Shown piece by piece: positions 33,353-47,388 of a DNA stretch of 64,000 nucleotides; position 1 is the first letter of the stretch, and each line of letters opens with the position of its first letter. Position numbers and translations under genes: made by a program. This DNA is from Eremomyces bilateralis CBS 781.70 (lineage: Eukaryota; Ascomycota; Dothideomycetes; Eremomycetales; Eremomycetaceae), in the NCBI RefSeq assembly GCF_010015585.1, contig NW_022985086.1, forward strand, positions 291,904 to 355,903, written 5' to 3'. The notes beneath the pieces are model-generated. The model saw nothing but the letters and a program-made list of their open reading frames with translations, was not told the DNA's origin and did no database searches.

Positions 33353-33945
33353 ATTGAATGATTAGTTCATTCCAAGTTGTTCAAGATCAGAATCAATATG
33401 GAGAAGGATGTAGGAGTTCACCTCAGGTACTCGAGGGTGAAGAGGCGAGTTCGAAGGCGAGATGTTGAGTTGCGCGAGGAAGACGCGACAGAAGTCTTGG
33501 CCCCGTGGGGGCAAAACGCCAAATCACCTGACCTGCAGGCAACCATTGTAGCCTGATAATTAGATGCCTTACAGCCTCAGCATTTGTTTACACTTTACGG
33601 TCTCAGATGTTTGTTTTAATATCGTAGATATCATCCTTCACCTCCGCTTGATTTAATGTTGTATGACAAGATCCAAAGTTCGCCATCACCGATTTCTAAG
33701 TGGTCTCGTGCATATCTCTTCGGCCGATCTCCAGAAGTCAGTGATGTCATGCTGTAGAAGGTACAGAACCGACCATCGCGACTGTAGTTCCACTGATTCC
33801 ACCAATCGCTGATGCTTCGTAATGCTCCGCGGCTACAGAGGAGATGTCTTTCTACCATGCGCTACTAAACGATTCTGATATTGACAGTCATTGATGCTCC
33901 AATTCTAAACCACCGCTCGTTTCTCGTATTCCTCATTTCTCAATC
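33353..33945. promoter_or_regulatory. Divergent promoter RAD52 / YFH7
   Basis: 593 bp between the two starts. An open minus frame of 75 codons (33858-33631) has no motif, so I do not call it. No MluI-type or damage-response element was identified with confidence. Confidence 0.45.
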
Positions 33946-34729
33946 ATGGACGAACAGGTCGAACGCCTGGTTTCCAAAGTCAGGGGTAATTGTCACCATT
34001 AAAGTCCCTACAGCGCCAATAACCAACAACCTTCCAGCCAAACTCGAAACTCTCCCCGAATCCCGCCGCCTCCTCATCGCCGTCTCCGGCATCCCCGGCT
34101 CCGGCAAAACCACCCTCGCCTCCCGCGTCTCATCCAACCTCAATGCCATCCATCGCGCCTCCGCCCCGGGCCTCGCCGACTTCCCCCCCGCCGGCTTCAT
34201 CCCCATGGACGGCTACCACCTCACCCGCGCCCAGCTCTCCGAGATGCCCGATCCCGCTGCCGCACACGCCCGTCGCGGCGCCGCGTTCACGTTCGACGGG
34301 ATGAGCTTCCTGGACCTCGTGCGGCGGCTCCGCGAACCGATCTGTCCTGAGACGACGACGCTGTATGCGCCGGGATTCGACCATGCGGTGAAGGATCCGG
34401 TGGCAGACGAGATTCCGATACCGAAGCATATGCGGGTGATTTTGTTTGAGGGGAATTATTTGAGTTTGGCGAGGGTGCCGTGGAAGGAAGCGGCGGGGAT
34501 GATGGATGAGCTGTGGTTTGTGGAGGTGGATTTTGAGGTGGCGAGGCGGCGGCTGGTAGCGAGGCATTTGAAGGCGGGGATTGCGAAGGATGAGGAGGAG
34601 GCGAATCGGCGGGCGACGGATAATGATTTGGTCAATGGAAAGGAGATTGTCGAGAATCGACTGGAGGTTCAGGAGATGATCGTGAGCAACGAGGACGATT
34701 TGTGGAAACCTGAAGCGCAGGGTGTATAG
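33946..34729 (+). CDS. YFH7: Yfh7-like P-loop kinase (uridine kinase/phosphoribulokinase fold)
   Basis: Exons 33946..33985 and 34038..34729, 52-nt intron; 243 aa. Begins MDEQVERLVSKVRAKLETLP, then LIAVSGIPGSGKTTLAS with Walker A at about 31-38. Further blocks: FIPMDGYHLTRAQLSEMPDP, AHARRGAAFTFDG, LYAPGFDHAVKDP, VILFEGNYLSL and ARHLKAGIAKDEEEA. These match Yfh7 and related nucleoside-kinase-like proteins; the yeast protein is an ATP-binding kinase of unknown substrate. The first-exon start is chosen because splicing yields the conserved KLETLPES(R/K)RxLIA entry, whereas reading through the intron gives an unrelated N-terminus. It converges on ERF2. Superfamily is certain, ortholog name likely, substrate unknown. 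Confidence 0.9.
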
Positions 34730-35210
34730 GGGTATAAAATTCCGCTGTCAGGGGCAGGATCAAAGAGTGACCTATATGCTAAGAAAACATGGATACCTTC
34801 AGTACGATAGCAAATGACATGATAACGAAGCACTAAGAAAGTAGCCTTACCATGTATGACTTTGTTTACTACTCTTAGTATACGATTTCTTCCCGTACGC
34901 TCTACACCTTGCTTGGCCAGAGCACAATTCTATAGAGCTTCTAGGCCTCGGTTTTTATTTGAATCGAAGGTTCAGACGTGTAGAAAGAGGCAAAAAAAGA
35001 AAATCGAAAAAGAAACACGGCAACAAGATCTCAAGGGGGACCAAGGCGATTCACAGTCAAGAGAAACGCAAAGATGATGCCGACGTATCAATTCGGCTCG
35101 GAAGGAGCTTATCAGCGTCGAAGAAACAGACCATACCACCAGGTCATCGGATTAGAAACAAAGGGGTATTAGATACGATATTCAGACCTTCACTCCTCCC
35201 AGCTCTTACT
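34730..35210. other. Convergent 3' region between YFH7 and ERF2
   Basis: 481 bp with A-rich tracts (34980-35020) suited to polyadenylation. No gene seen. Confidence 0.5.
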
Positions 35211-37368
35211 CTACCCACCCCTTCTCTGCTGTCCTTGCATCTCCTGCATCTCCACCCCATTCCCTCCACTCCCACGTCCCTCTCCCTCCCGCTCCCCCTC
35301 CGCTTTCACCCCACCCCCCTTCCCCTTCCGCACCCCCAACCGCTGATCACCCTCGACATAATCTTTCTTGAATCGCAAATACGTCGGGCCGCGTGGGCGC
35401 ACCAGCACCGCGACCCAGTTCCGCCAGAGACTCCCCTGGTCAAACGGACGATGCCGTTCCTTCTTCGAGAACTTCCGCGAGTTGAGATATTCGCGGGTGG
35501 TCTCGCCGCGCGCCATGAGGAAGACGTGGTAGCCGAAAAGGCTGAGAGGGTACGGCGTGGCGAGGACGGCGTAGACGAGCAAGGCGAGGGCGGCGCGCTC
35601 GGGGGCGGCGGCGGCGACGGTGGCGCCGAAAGATAGATTGGCGCGGTGGGCGGCAACGAGGAGGTGGGCGAGAGAGGCGGCGAGGAGGGCAGCGCCGAGG
35701 AGGGAGGCAGATGCGACGAAGGCGAAGAAGTAGCGGTAGTTGCGGCGGCCGACGCAGTTGTTAAGCCAGACGCAATGGTGGTCTTGGGTTTCGACGCAGG
35801 AGTCGCAGAAGCGGCAGTGGTGGGCGCGGGGGGGGCGCCAGATGGTGCAGGTTTTGCAGTGCTTGGTGGGGACTTCCATGGCGGTGTGGTGGCTGGGGTC
35901 GGTTTGGGAAGGGGGGGAGTGGGTGAGGCGGGAGAGTAGGGAGGGTTTGCGGTGGGGATTGGAGAGGACGAGGGACCAGGCGGTGAGGGCGGGTCCGATG
36001 GTTAGGAGATCTTGGTCGGCGGGTGTGGGGGGGAATGGATGGAGGTTTCGAGGTAAGATCTAGACTCGTGAGCTTGGTTTTCAATGGAAATCAGTAAACT
36101 TACCCCGGGGTCCGTCACGGAGGCGTGAAGGAAAGAGGATATGCATATTAAGTACAGATAGGCAAACACAATGGGTATCGCTGGTGAAACATGAAGCCAA
36201 AGGAAAGGCGCGCTGTAGACATGTTAGCATTCATCGAGTTGCCTGCCTTTCAAACTTACGAGAATCCGAAAAAGATCGCTCCGGGGATAATCACGAACAG
36301 GCCAGTGGCAATGTTGACCGGCCTCTCTCGCGTGTTCTGGAATCGACCACCCCAGAAGAATACCATGTTCCCCGTAAAGTACTCATAATTCTTCCCCAAG
36401 TCTTTCTGCATGCGATTGATTTCTTGCGCTCGAGCTTCGCGCTTCATCTTGTCCGAACGAGGGCTATCGTCCTGTCCGCTAGGGCTAGAACCCCCCGAAG
36501 GAAGCTTCTCATGTCCGCGACCCGAGTTCGAAGGATTTCTACTGCCTCTGCTAGGCAGGATGAAGCTTGATCGGAAGCTGCGCGGGCTTTTCTGAGGCGG
36601 GGCCTGGTTCGATTGATTCTGTGTATCCAAGTGCAAGTTCTGCGGTGCGGGTCGTTGCAGAGGAGCGATGCTCTCTCCTCGGCTCCGCAGCGTTTCCGCT
36701 CCGGTAGGCGATGTGTTCCCCGTCGTTTGAGCCATATATGCATCCGCTTCCGTGAAATCCGATGCTCGTGACGGTGGAGGCCGCAGGTCGGTCAGGGTAT
36801 GCGAAACCATCGCTCCCGACACCGCCGCATCTCGCAAAGTCGGATTGGAGCCGGTGCTCGCGTGGGACCCGGCCGTTGGTGACGTACTCATTTGATCTGC
36901 ACTCCCCGGGTGAGAAGTCGTCGATGCGCGCTGTCCCCGCTGTGCCTGTAGTCTTTGCGAGCTCATGGGTCGGAAAAACGCATGAGACGCCAGACTTGGA
37001 ACATGCGTCCTGCTATGGCTTGTCGGTGGCCGTGTTCCCGTGCTGGCTGCGCCGGTACTTCCCGCAACGCTTCCCCCAAGTCCACTGTGATATGCTTTCC
37101 CGCGTCGAGATGGGCCCGCGGACCATGCGCTTGCTCCGCCGCGGACGGATGATTGTGCGGTTGTCGCGGAGGACGGGCGCGATGGCGGGATACCGGGGTC
37201 TCCAGGGGGTCCGGTGGTTCCTTGAACTCTATGCGACGATTGCGGAGGTCGGTTGCTGTGGCTGCTCAAAGGGGGAAGGGGTGCGTCGGCCTCTTCGGAT
37301 GGGGTGTCGGACATTCTGGAGGAGGTAATGCTGGGTTCTGGCGCATCGCCGGTGCCTTGGGTTTCCAT
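35211..37368 (-). CDS. ERF2: ERF2 DHHC palmitoyltransferase (Ras)
   Basis: Exons 37368..36260, 36212..36104 and 36059..35211, introns 47 and 44 nt; 688 aa. Erf2, with Erf4/Shr5, S-acylates Ras at the ER. A 345-residue Ser/Pro-rich disordered N-terminus precedes the core: [40 protein letters not shown] (first TM), then [20 protein letters not shown] (second TM). Next comes ASVTDPG, then the cysteine-rich domain [20 protein letters not shown] with [13 protein letters not shown] (DHHC about 499-502). Two more membrane segments follow, with TTRE (TTxE motif) after them. The C-terminus is Gly/Arg/Glu-rich. GRFQNT and the position of TDPG are the Erf2 signature. The length is usual for filamentous fungi. 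Splicing rebuilds [13 protein letters not shown] exactly, so the model is secure. Confidence 0.95.
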
Positions 37369-38093
37369 TGCGCTGGTTGGTAGACCCTAACACTGACAAT
37401 GATTGTGGAGGGTTTCGGACTTGTTGCCTATATCATAAAGCCGAGATATTGAAGTCCAGGGTCTCGTTCGACAGGTCCTCCACGCATAGTATACCTCGTC
37501 ACAACAAGAAGTAATTATGACAATAAAGTTCCGTCGTGCGCAGAATCGTGCAGATAAGGCGTTGGCTGTGGTGAAGGGATTGTAAGAACTGAAGATGATA
37601 CAAAGAGAAATTAAACTTTGGATATGGTGGTCAAGGCATGGGTGCAAGGGCAGGTTAGAATATCACTAAGATGTTAATATGGAACCAAGAAAAGAAGTGA
37701 AGTAACAGGCTGGAGCCGGTGAAGGAGAGTTGGAGTCACTCAACACTCTAAGAGGCTGGCAAGATGGCGTTATGAGAGAAGCACTGAAGATGGAGTTGGA
37801 TGGGCGACACATGACGATCGTAGCCTTCAGGGGAAGTCATGCTGCACACCCCTGTTTGTCTATCACAAGGCATAAAGGCACCAAGGCCATAAGGCCGTAA
37901 ACTCCCGAGCCGAGCTTGGCATTCTTCCCTGGAGCTCAATTGATGAACGCTTGGCTGGCGTGACATTCATGACCTCAAACCTGACCACAAACCTAACAAT
38001 TGACCACATTCACCACCACACCCACCACCACGCCTCCCTCTCCATCTCATCCTCTCAATCAATTACTCTCTACTAATTCCATCTCCTCCCACC
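37369..38093. promoter_or_regulatory. Divergent upstream region of ERF2 and small mitochondrial protein gene
   Basis: 725 bp between divergent starts. A CACCAC-rich/pyrimidine leader (37995-38093) precedes the right-hand ATG. No other gene seen. Confidence 0.5.
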
Positions 38094-38746
38094 ATGTCCT
38101 CCATCATTCCCCGCGCCGCCTTCCGCGCCGCGCCCCGCCTCCGCGCCCCATTCCGCCCGTCCACCGCCCTCCGCGATGCCACCGCTGCCAGCGAGCGGGA
38201 GCATAGCAAGACGGCGATGAAGAAGGAGGCGAAGCTGGATCCGGAGCTTTATGTACGTGATCCTTGGAGATAGGGGTGGTGGATGCAATTGAGGAGAATC
38301 AATGGCGCGGAGAGGGAGAAAGAAAGTGAGAGAGAGGGCTAACGTGGTGTTGTAGATCCTCGCCGCGGTCATGGTTGGTGCGGGTGGGCTTGCCGGGTGG
38401 TATTTCTGTACGATGATTCGCATCTTTGGAGATGGCGGTGGTGCTGACTTGGTGATGTAGCGACGAACCTGACGTCCGGGAGCTCAGAGTCGCCGGTTGG
38501 GAAGAAGGAGGGATCCGAGCCGTGGAAGACGGGCACTGATGGGAAATATCAGTACTACCCCGGCGGCGATGCGTCGAAGGGGGCTCGTGATGCTCCGTCT
38601 GCGGTGAATGAGTCGATCATTCCCAATGTCACGCTGCCGAAGGTTTGTGGTGGACCCAACCCCATTTAACGAGCGACTACTAATGACATCTTTAGTCACT
38701 TCACGATAAATATAACAAGTACGGGAAGGACATCTCCGAATGGTGA
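38094..38746 (+). CDS. Small single-pass, probably mitochondrial membrane protein
   Basis: Four exons: 38094..38252, 38356..38407, 38461..38642 and 38696..38746; introns 103, 53 and 53 nt; 147 aa. The N-terminus (IIPRAAFRAAPRLRAPFRP) is Arg/Ala-rich without acids, a typical mitochondrial presequence. A charged segment (EREHSKTAMKKEAKLDPELY) and one transmembrane helix (ILAAVMVGAGGLAGWYF) follow. Then comes a hydrophilic domain with GKYQYYPGGD and a conserved-looking end, SLHDKYNKYGKDISEW. The family occurs in filamentous fungi without assigned function as far as I know. Location is inferred from the presequence. All splice junctions are in phase, which makes the four-exon model credible even though each exon is short. 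Confidence 0.75.
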
Positions 38747-39124
38747 GCGTGGAAAGTGTACGGAAAGCGTGGAGGATGTGGTTGGATTGTATCGATAGGA
38801 TCATTGGGCCTGGTTGTGGTTTCAGAGTGTATATATGATGCCGTCATTACCAGAGCTAGTTTAGGGGATCGAATAGACAGCTTGATTGGATTCATCTCGC
38901 CTAGATTGTATGTATCTCGTCTACAGCGAGGTGCGGCTGCTTCATTTTTGCTGGCAGCTTGAAGCTCAACGTCCCAGAATCCTACAATAGCCTCCGATTG
39001 ATCCTGGAGGAGGCGTTCCTCGGCTTAGCCCTCCATGGTAATGATACAACTCGTACAGAAACGAGGGATTCGATATCGGACAATAAACATATCCCTACAT
39101 CGCCAGGCCCTCCTTTATCAACCC
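38747..39124. other. Convergent 3' region
   Basis: 378 bp between convergent genes; no feature beyond presumed polyadenylation sequence. Confidence 0.5.
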
Positions 39125-40754
39125 CTACCGATACCTCTGATGCAACTGCCTAATCTGCTCCTCCAAACTCAATCCCTGCAAACCTCTCCCATCACCTCCC
39201 ACCGCCCCCACCGCCCCCGGGGGCACCGGCACCTGCTCCGCCGCCTGCAACTTCGCCATCTTCCGCCGCTGCTCCTCCTCCGGCGTAATGGCCTGCCCGG
39301 TGATGGGATCGAACACGTCGGAGCGCTGCGACGCGAGGCGCTTGAGGTTGTTAGCGACCTCGGCGGTGGAGAGGTTGGTGGTACTTTGGCGTTGGTCGGA
39401 GAGGGCTTTTTGTTCGCGCCAGTTGGGGTCGAGGAGTTCGACTGGGATAAGTTGTTAGCATTGCTTCAGATAATATGGTATGGTGCTTGAAAGGGGGGGA
39501 CAACTTACTCTTCATATGGTTCTCCCATTCCTCCGCCGGGATCACCTGCTTGCAATTCGGGCAAAGATACCCATTCTGCTGCTGTCGCTTCGCCTGTGCA
39601 CGCGGCACATAGTCGCTCCGGATCTTCATCGTCCCCGGACCGCCCTTCGCGGCTGCCTGCGCTTGCTGCGCGCGTTCGTTGGCGGCCATCTGCTCGCGGA
39701 GGCGGTCGTTTGGCGCGTGGGATGCGGCGGCCATCGGCATGGGGGGGCCCATTGGTTGGGGCGAGATGGGCGGCTGGGGGATATGGGGTGGGGGGAAGGG
39801 CGTGGCGGCGGCGGGGGAGGGGGTGAAGTAGGCTTGTTGCATGTCGTCGGTAGGCATGGCTTCTTCGATGCGCATGGTGTGCGGTGCGAGGGACATCATG
39901 GCTTTTTGTTCGAGGGAGGCGGATTGGAGGTCGTTAAGGGAGGTGGGGGGAGGGAGCTCGGTGTGGTCGTCAGTTTCGTTGAAGAGGACGGTTTCGACGA
40001 CAACGAAGTCGTGCCAGTCGATCTGCGCGTAGGAGAACCGGTCGGCTTCTTCGGCTTCTTCTTTCTGTTGGCGCTGTTGTTCTTGGTATTTGACCCATTC
40101 GGCTCGCCGTCTCGCTTTCTCCAAGACGCGATACCGGTCCGTGACGTTGCCCTGAAGCTGCTGTATTCGCCCTTTCTCCGCCTTGCCACCATTCACGACT
40201 CCCCCATTCAATAACTCCGTATATTGATCCACCAGCCGGCTGAAGTACTGATACAGACTGTGCTGCGGTCGCAAGAAGTCAAACTGATAGTTCCCCGACT
40301 CCTTCTGCGATAACTGCGTCATCCATCCTCTCCCGTTCTTCGCAACGTACAGCGCCGTCAACTTCACCACATCCAGATCCTGCGCGCTGATGTTCGGCAT
40401 CCGCGCACTAAACTGAAAGTCCGGCGGCGGTTCCGGCCCTTTCGGTTTCTCCGGCGCCTTCACCGCGCCACCCTCCTCCACGCGCCCAGCCGACACCGCC
40501 GTGCCTCTGCCCTCCTTGACCTCGCTGAGCCGCCACGCATAGAAAGGGTTGTAAGCGTCGTTTTCGCTGAGGAACGAGAACTTGGGATTCTGCTGTTCTT
40601 TGGTGCGGATTCGCTCTTCGAACACGGTGCCGTTTCGGGCCACGTAGCCGGCGGTCTTTTCGACGATGGCGCGAATGTCTTTGGGGGGCAACACGACGCC
40701 TGGAGGAGGCTTGCTAACCACCTCCTCGAACGAGGTGTCGGCGGCGGGCGCCAT
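39125..40754 (-). CDS. PRP21: Splicing factor SF3a subunit 1 (Prp21/Sap114)
   Basis: Exons 40754..39509 and 39441..39125, 67-nt intron; 520 aa. This SF3a subunit helps anchor U2 snRNP to the branch site. Two SURP modules: residues about 27-77 (DIRAIVEKTAGYVARNG to NPFYAWRL) and about 125-180 (LDVVKLTALYVAKNGRGW to LYQYFSRLVDQYT). Then the Prp21 middle domain (RYRVLEKARRRAEW, IDWHDFVVVETVLF, PPPTSLNDL). A Pro/Met-rich stretch, CPNCKQVIPAEEW and IELLDPNWREQK follow, with DVFDPITGQ near the end. It ends without the ubiquitin-like domain found in metazoan SF3A1, as expected in fungi. It shares a 264-bp divergent promoter (40755-41018) with IMA1. Confidence 0.95.
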
Positions 40755-41018
40755 TGTTACGCGTTTGTGATGGATTCCTGGTTACTAACAGCGCTTCGTG
40801 ATAAGGTGGTGTTCGTTGGAGGTGTTCTAGAAGGTTGATTGTCGCGATTTCGGGGTTGATGGGGTTGCAGATTGACATTATTAGTATCAGAATCGAATGA
40901 ATGAATGATCGAATCGAAGGACCCGCTTTTTCTTTCCAGCCCTACACCTCCTCAGCTAAGAACAATGCAACTCCCCCCCAGTCCCTTGAGTTTCGAAAGT
41001 AAACATGCTGAAATCAAT

Positions 41019-43120
41019 ATGCCGAGTCTCCTGCGGCGGAGTCTTACCTGTTTCTACTGCGGAACAAAATCTAACCTCAGATTTGATGGCAAGATCAGGA
41101 AGTTCCGCTGTCAAAGTTGCGAGGCGGTAAATTATCTGGACGAGGTATGTGTATGCCTCGACAATACTCGAGAAGGTCTAATCGTTGCTGTAGAAAGGCC
41201 AAATTACAGATCCTCCGACGAATGGAACTCCGCAGAATACGCATTATGCCATTCAGGTACCGCGTCCGAGGTCCCCTGAGCTGGACGCGCAAGACACCTC
41301 CCTGTTCTGCTCGACTTGCTTGAAGAACCAATATCTCGTCACCCAGGCACTCGCATCATATCTACCCTCGACGGATGATCCTCAATATGCGGAGTTCGAA
41401 GCATCGCACCCGGAATACAAGGCGCAGCTAGAGGAGCGCTATCCCCAAGTATGCGCCAAATGCGAGCCACGAGTACGCAGGCGCATCCAGACTGCCCAGT
41501 ATGCTGCTCGGTCGGATCACCTCCGACGAGTCATGGAGCGGAATAGAGGTAGTTCAGGAACATACACTACTCCTACTACTTCGGGAGGTTCATGGAAAGG
41601 CGGTCTCGTCAATCTTTGCGGGTTGATATGGTGGTCCAGCGCCTTGGTCCAGATTGTCTGGCACTTGTCGACCTTCTTGGTTGATTGGGAGGGCTCAGCA
41701 CCCACTGTAGACGTACGACCGGAAGCAGGAACTTGTCTCCAGAATGCAATTACGACCGCCGCCCTTGACTATGGGTGTTTCGACTCCGTCCACAGGGGTG
41801 CAATACATGCGCTCATGCTTGGAATCCTCGTCATCTGGTGGAGTCCGGCGTTGAATGTGAAGTTGAGAACATCTAGGGCCCACCTTATGCGCGTAGGACA
41901 ACATATATTCATGCAAGCAGTCGTGCTAGCTATCCGGTCGGTGGCTTGGTGGACTCTGGCATATCCAACAGTGCTTGGACTTACCCTCCCTGCGTTTCGC
42001 GGCGCACACGCGTTCATGGTCCTTTTCATCATCATTGTAAGTAAACCTTGTTTGAGGATGGCCGAGATGCTAACAAGGATAGGGGATGTATCTTGGGTAT
42101 ACCGTCATGTATCTCCAGAAGCCGCCTCCGATCAAATTCAGCACCAACATAGAACCCCTGCTTCCAGAAAGAAGCCAGGACAAGCCTGAGGTGGCATCCG
42201 AGCTCAATCATCTCGAGTCATTATACCTTAATAAATCTCCGATGCGCTTCGGATCGAGCGAGACCGGACAATCAGCTTTTCCTATTGAAAATCTGGGATC
42301 TCCGATTACACCCTCTCTGGATCGCCAAAGTGCTCGGACACCATCCATATACGCCAACACTGAAGCGGGTGCATCAGATGACGACACCGAAACCACCGCC
42401 GAATACGATCCAGATAACAATATGGACTGGACACCGACGCAGCCGGATCAGCTCAGCCTTCGCCATCCGGCGTTCAGCCCTCCCCGATCCTTCCAGAAGT
42501 CCACATCCTTCTCCCCGCCCAACGCCGCATATAACCAAGCGCTCGGCGTCTCCTCTCCCAACCAATCGTTCACAACTGTCGGCGCCTCGCAGTCCAACCC
42601 CCTCCTCGGAAGCAACCCATACGAACCCTCCCCCTTCCGTGGTCCGCTTCCCGCCGCCCCGATCCACCCCAACCACAAAGCGCGCAACCCTCTTCTCCGA
42701 CAACAGTTCCGAAAAACGGGCGAGCAGACGCAGGAGCAGTTCTTGGGGCAGCTGATGAGCAATTTGGGGAGCTCGAAGCAAGTATCGCCGCAGGGGGGAA
42801 AGAAGCGCGCGGAGATGGTGCTGCAAAAACCGCAATGGGTGATGGAGGAGAAACCGAAGGATACGGGGCTCGAGTCGTTGTTTGATCGGGTGTTTACGAT
42901 TGGTGATCACCCGGCGCACGCGGGTGGGGAACAGGCGGTGGTGGGGGCGGAAAAGGGACGGGCGAGTGGCCTGGGAGGTGGGCAGCAACGCTCAGTGATG
43001 GATTCCATGACAGGAATTGTGGTGTTTGGATTACTTGCAGCGGTGTTAGGGTCCGCAGGATGGGTGTGGAGTGTCTTTGGGTCAGGGGCCGGTTCATCTA
43101 GCATAGCCGTAGAGCAGTAA
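41019..43120 (+). CDS. ima1: Ima1-type inner nuclear membrane protein
   Basis: Exons 41019..41144, 41194..42036 and 42083..43120, introns 49 and 46 nt; 668 aa. The Ima1 N-terminal zinc domain has two CxxC pairs (CFYCGTKSNLRFDG, FRCQSCEAVNYLDE) continuing over the first splice as KGQITDPPTNGTPQ, then CSTCLKNQYLVTQAL and CAKCEPRVRRRI. Several transmembrane segments lie between residues about 180 and 335 (LCGLIWWSSALVQIVWHLS, IHALMLGILVIWWS, HAFMVLFIIIGMYLG). A long Ser/Pro-rich nucleoplasmic region follows, and a final membrane helix (GIVVFGLLAAVLGSAGWVW) near the C-terminus. In fission yeast Ima1 (Samp1/NET5 in animals) links heterochromatin and microtubules at the nuclear envelope. An upstream in-frame ATG at 40965 would add 18 residues; 41019 was chosen for conservation. 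Confidence 0.9.
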
Positions 43121-43181
43121 CTTCAATGATATCGCGCAATACGCGCTTCCTCCTCCACGTCATCCATCGCCATGATTCCCC

Positions 43182-44000
43182 CTATCTATCCAACCCCAAC
43201 CTCCGCTCCACCTCCCGCACGATCCCCGTCCACTCATACATCGCCCCATTCCCCGTATCCCCACATGACAGCGTCTTCTCCTGCGGCCGCAACAACTCCA
43301 CCCATCCCCCCACCTTCACCCCCCACTCCCCCTCCAACACCCCCACCTGCCGCCCCGTAATCGGCTGCTCCCACATCGCCGTATTCATCGCCGGCGCCAC
43401 CAGTATCAGCTTCTTCCGATACCTCCTGGTCCGCGCCTCCCCAGCTGTCTTCTCCCCCGCGTCCACCTCCACCTCCACCCCCTCCGGCACCGTCACCGTC
43501 GGCCCCAGCACCCCCTCCTGCTCCGGCAACAAGTCCACCAACCCTGTCGTATCCCACGCGCGAATCACGCTCGTCAGAAGATTATCCGCCACGCCGTGCA
43601 CCATCTTCGCCAACGTATTCGCGCTCATCGGCGCCACCACCATAACATGCGCCCATTTCCGCAGCTCGATATGCAAGATGCTGTTTCCCCGCACCCAGGG
43701 GACCGTCCACTCGTCCGCGTCCTGGTAGATGGCATCGACGCGGGGAATAGCGGCGAGGGACTCAAGGGCGGGTTGTTCAGCGGATTGGGACTGGAGGAAG
43801 TGGGTGGCGGAGGGGGTGAGGAGGAGGCGGAGGGAGACGGTAGGGTGGGCGGCAAGGGCGGCGGCGATGAGGGGGAGTTTGATGGTCGCAACAGAGCCGG
43901 AGGCAGCGAGGAGGATGTGGTGTTTGTTGTCGGTGGCGTGGGTGGAGGCGAGGAGCGGGAGGCTGGCGAGGGGGAAGGGGTTGGGGGTTGGTTGGGTCAT
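43182..44000 (-). CDS. CAB3: Phosphopantothenoylcysteine decarboxylase (HFCD flavoprotein)
   Basis: Single exon, 272 aa. It decarboxylates phosphopantothenoylcysteine to phosphopantetheine in CoA synthesis, using FMN. Motifs: HHILLAASGSVATIKLP (flavin-binding start), SILHIELRKWAHVMVVAP with the catalytic His near 110, and MSANTLAKMVHGVADNLLT. Then APAMNTAMWEQPIT (PxMNxxMW) and the substrate-clamp TLSCGDTGNGAM. An insert of about 45 residues (EQEGVLGPTVTVPEG through EKTAGEARTRR) separates the dimer contact region from PxMNxxMW. It lacks the acidic C-terminal tail of yeast Hal3/Vhs3, so phosphatase-inhibitor moonlighting is not suggested. It is convergent with IMA1, the two stops being only about 60 bp apart. 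Confidence 0.95.
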   Translation of the reverse strand: MTQPTPNPFPLASLPLLASTHATDNKHHILLAASGSVATIKLPLIAAALAAHPTVSLRLLLTPSATHFLQSQSAEQPALESLAAIPRVDAIYQDADEWTVPWVRGNSILHIELRKWAHVMVVAPMSANTLAKMVHGVADNLLTSVIRAWDTTGLVDLLPEQEGVLGPTVTVPEGVEVEVDAGEKTAGEARTRRYRKKLILVAPAMNTAMWEQPITGRQVGVLEGEWGVKVGGWVELLRPQEKTLSCGDTGNGAMYEWTGIVREVERRLGLDR

Positions 44001-44756
44001 GTTGGTCTCATGTCGAAGGATGGTTCGTTGGGTTTCGAGGTCGTGGAACTCGGAGGATATATGTGGATGACGATGGTACTACCAGTTGAATTCCACCTCT
44101 CTACCAGGCTCTTGAGGACAATGAAGAGGATCCTAATATTTCACGAAGATTACTTGCCACGAGTTGAACATGTCGTTTTGTGAAATCTCCGAAAGGGCGT
44201 GAAGGCATTGATGGGAAGTTGATATAATTACACAGACCGATGGATCTCATTTGGTTGGGTTCCCTTTATGGTATGCCGATTTGACCCGCAATATCCCGTC
44301 CACCATAGTAGGAGTTATCATCTGCTCGTAAGTATGCGAACAAACGGGCCAGTGTGATTGTCACGATATCTGTTTAACATATATTCTGGATGTTTCTGCT
44401 GGACTACGCTCTGCGTCTAAGCCACCAATGGAAGACTGGCAGCACCTTGTGGGTTTCAGCTTAACCCGAACTAGTTGGGCAGCCTAGCTTCCTCCAGGGG
44501 ATTCAAACAACCTTTAGGGGTCAATTAGAGCCACCGTATACCCAATATCAAGTCCAAGGTACCTTCTACGTCTGCCTTTCTACGATCGTGTTTGGCGAGC
44601 GAGATTCTCGACGAAGAATCAGCCAACATGTGCCTCGCTTCTCTCCATTCCACCAAGATATACCCACAAAGTCAACACTCCCGTCATCGGTGAAATAGGA
44701 ACTACGTCCCGCAAACCAAGAGTATCTCCTAGCCACGGCCAGGATGGTGATGCTCA
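44001..44756. other. Intergenic stretch, PPCDC promoter
   Basis: 756 bp between the PPCDC start and the 3' end of the next gene on the same strand. Short open frames without motifs; no element seen. Confidence 0.5.
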
Positions 44757-45198
44757 TCATGCCGAACCATCCCGCGTCGCATCATCTGCCTTGCGTTTCC
44801 GCTTCGTTCCAAAAAGTGGATCATCGATAATCGCCTCCTTCACGGACGGCTTCTCAACTTCTTCAATCTGTCCATGATTCCTCATGTGGACTTTCCTCCA
44901 ATTGACCTCCCCGCCGTCCGCTTCGCGCGTCTTGGCGGCGTTCAATTTCGCCGCGCGGATGCTGACGCGGGCGTAGAAGAATAGCAATCCCGCCATGGTG
45001 AAGGCTGCTAATGGAGCGACGATTGTCTGGGAGCTTCGTGTCAGCGGGATGGCTTGGAGGTTGGCGTTCGGAATTCGCGTTCGGGAAGGGGTGGATTACT
45101 CTTGAGTTGAGGGGAAATCCCCTTCGAGATCCTGATACTGGTCGGGAGATCTCGTTGGCCTTGTCAGGGCTTCGAGGCATGGACAAGCGGCCTCCCAT
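44757..45198 (-). CDS. Small single-pass membrane protein (unknown)
   Basis: Exons 45198..45100 and 45026..44757, 73-nt intron with GCTGAC branch; 122 aa. The N-terminus (MGGRLSMPRSPDKANEISRP) is basic. After the splice a transmembrane helix, TIVAPLAAFTMAGLLFFYAR, leads into an amphipathic basic segment (VSIRAAKLNAAKTREADGG) and VNWRKVHMRNHGQIEE. The tail is rich in Lys/Arg (FGTKRKRKADDA). Orientation is probably N-in with a lysine-rich tail, or a mitochondrial inner-membrane protein. I do not recognise a named family. The next gene upstream, GLR1, is divergent. Phase-perfect splicing and a clear helix support a real gene. Confidence 0.7.
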
Positions 45199-47388
<2,190 letters not shown>

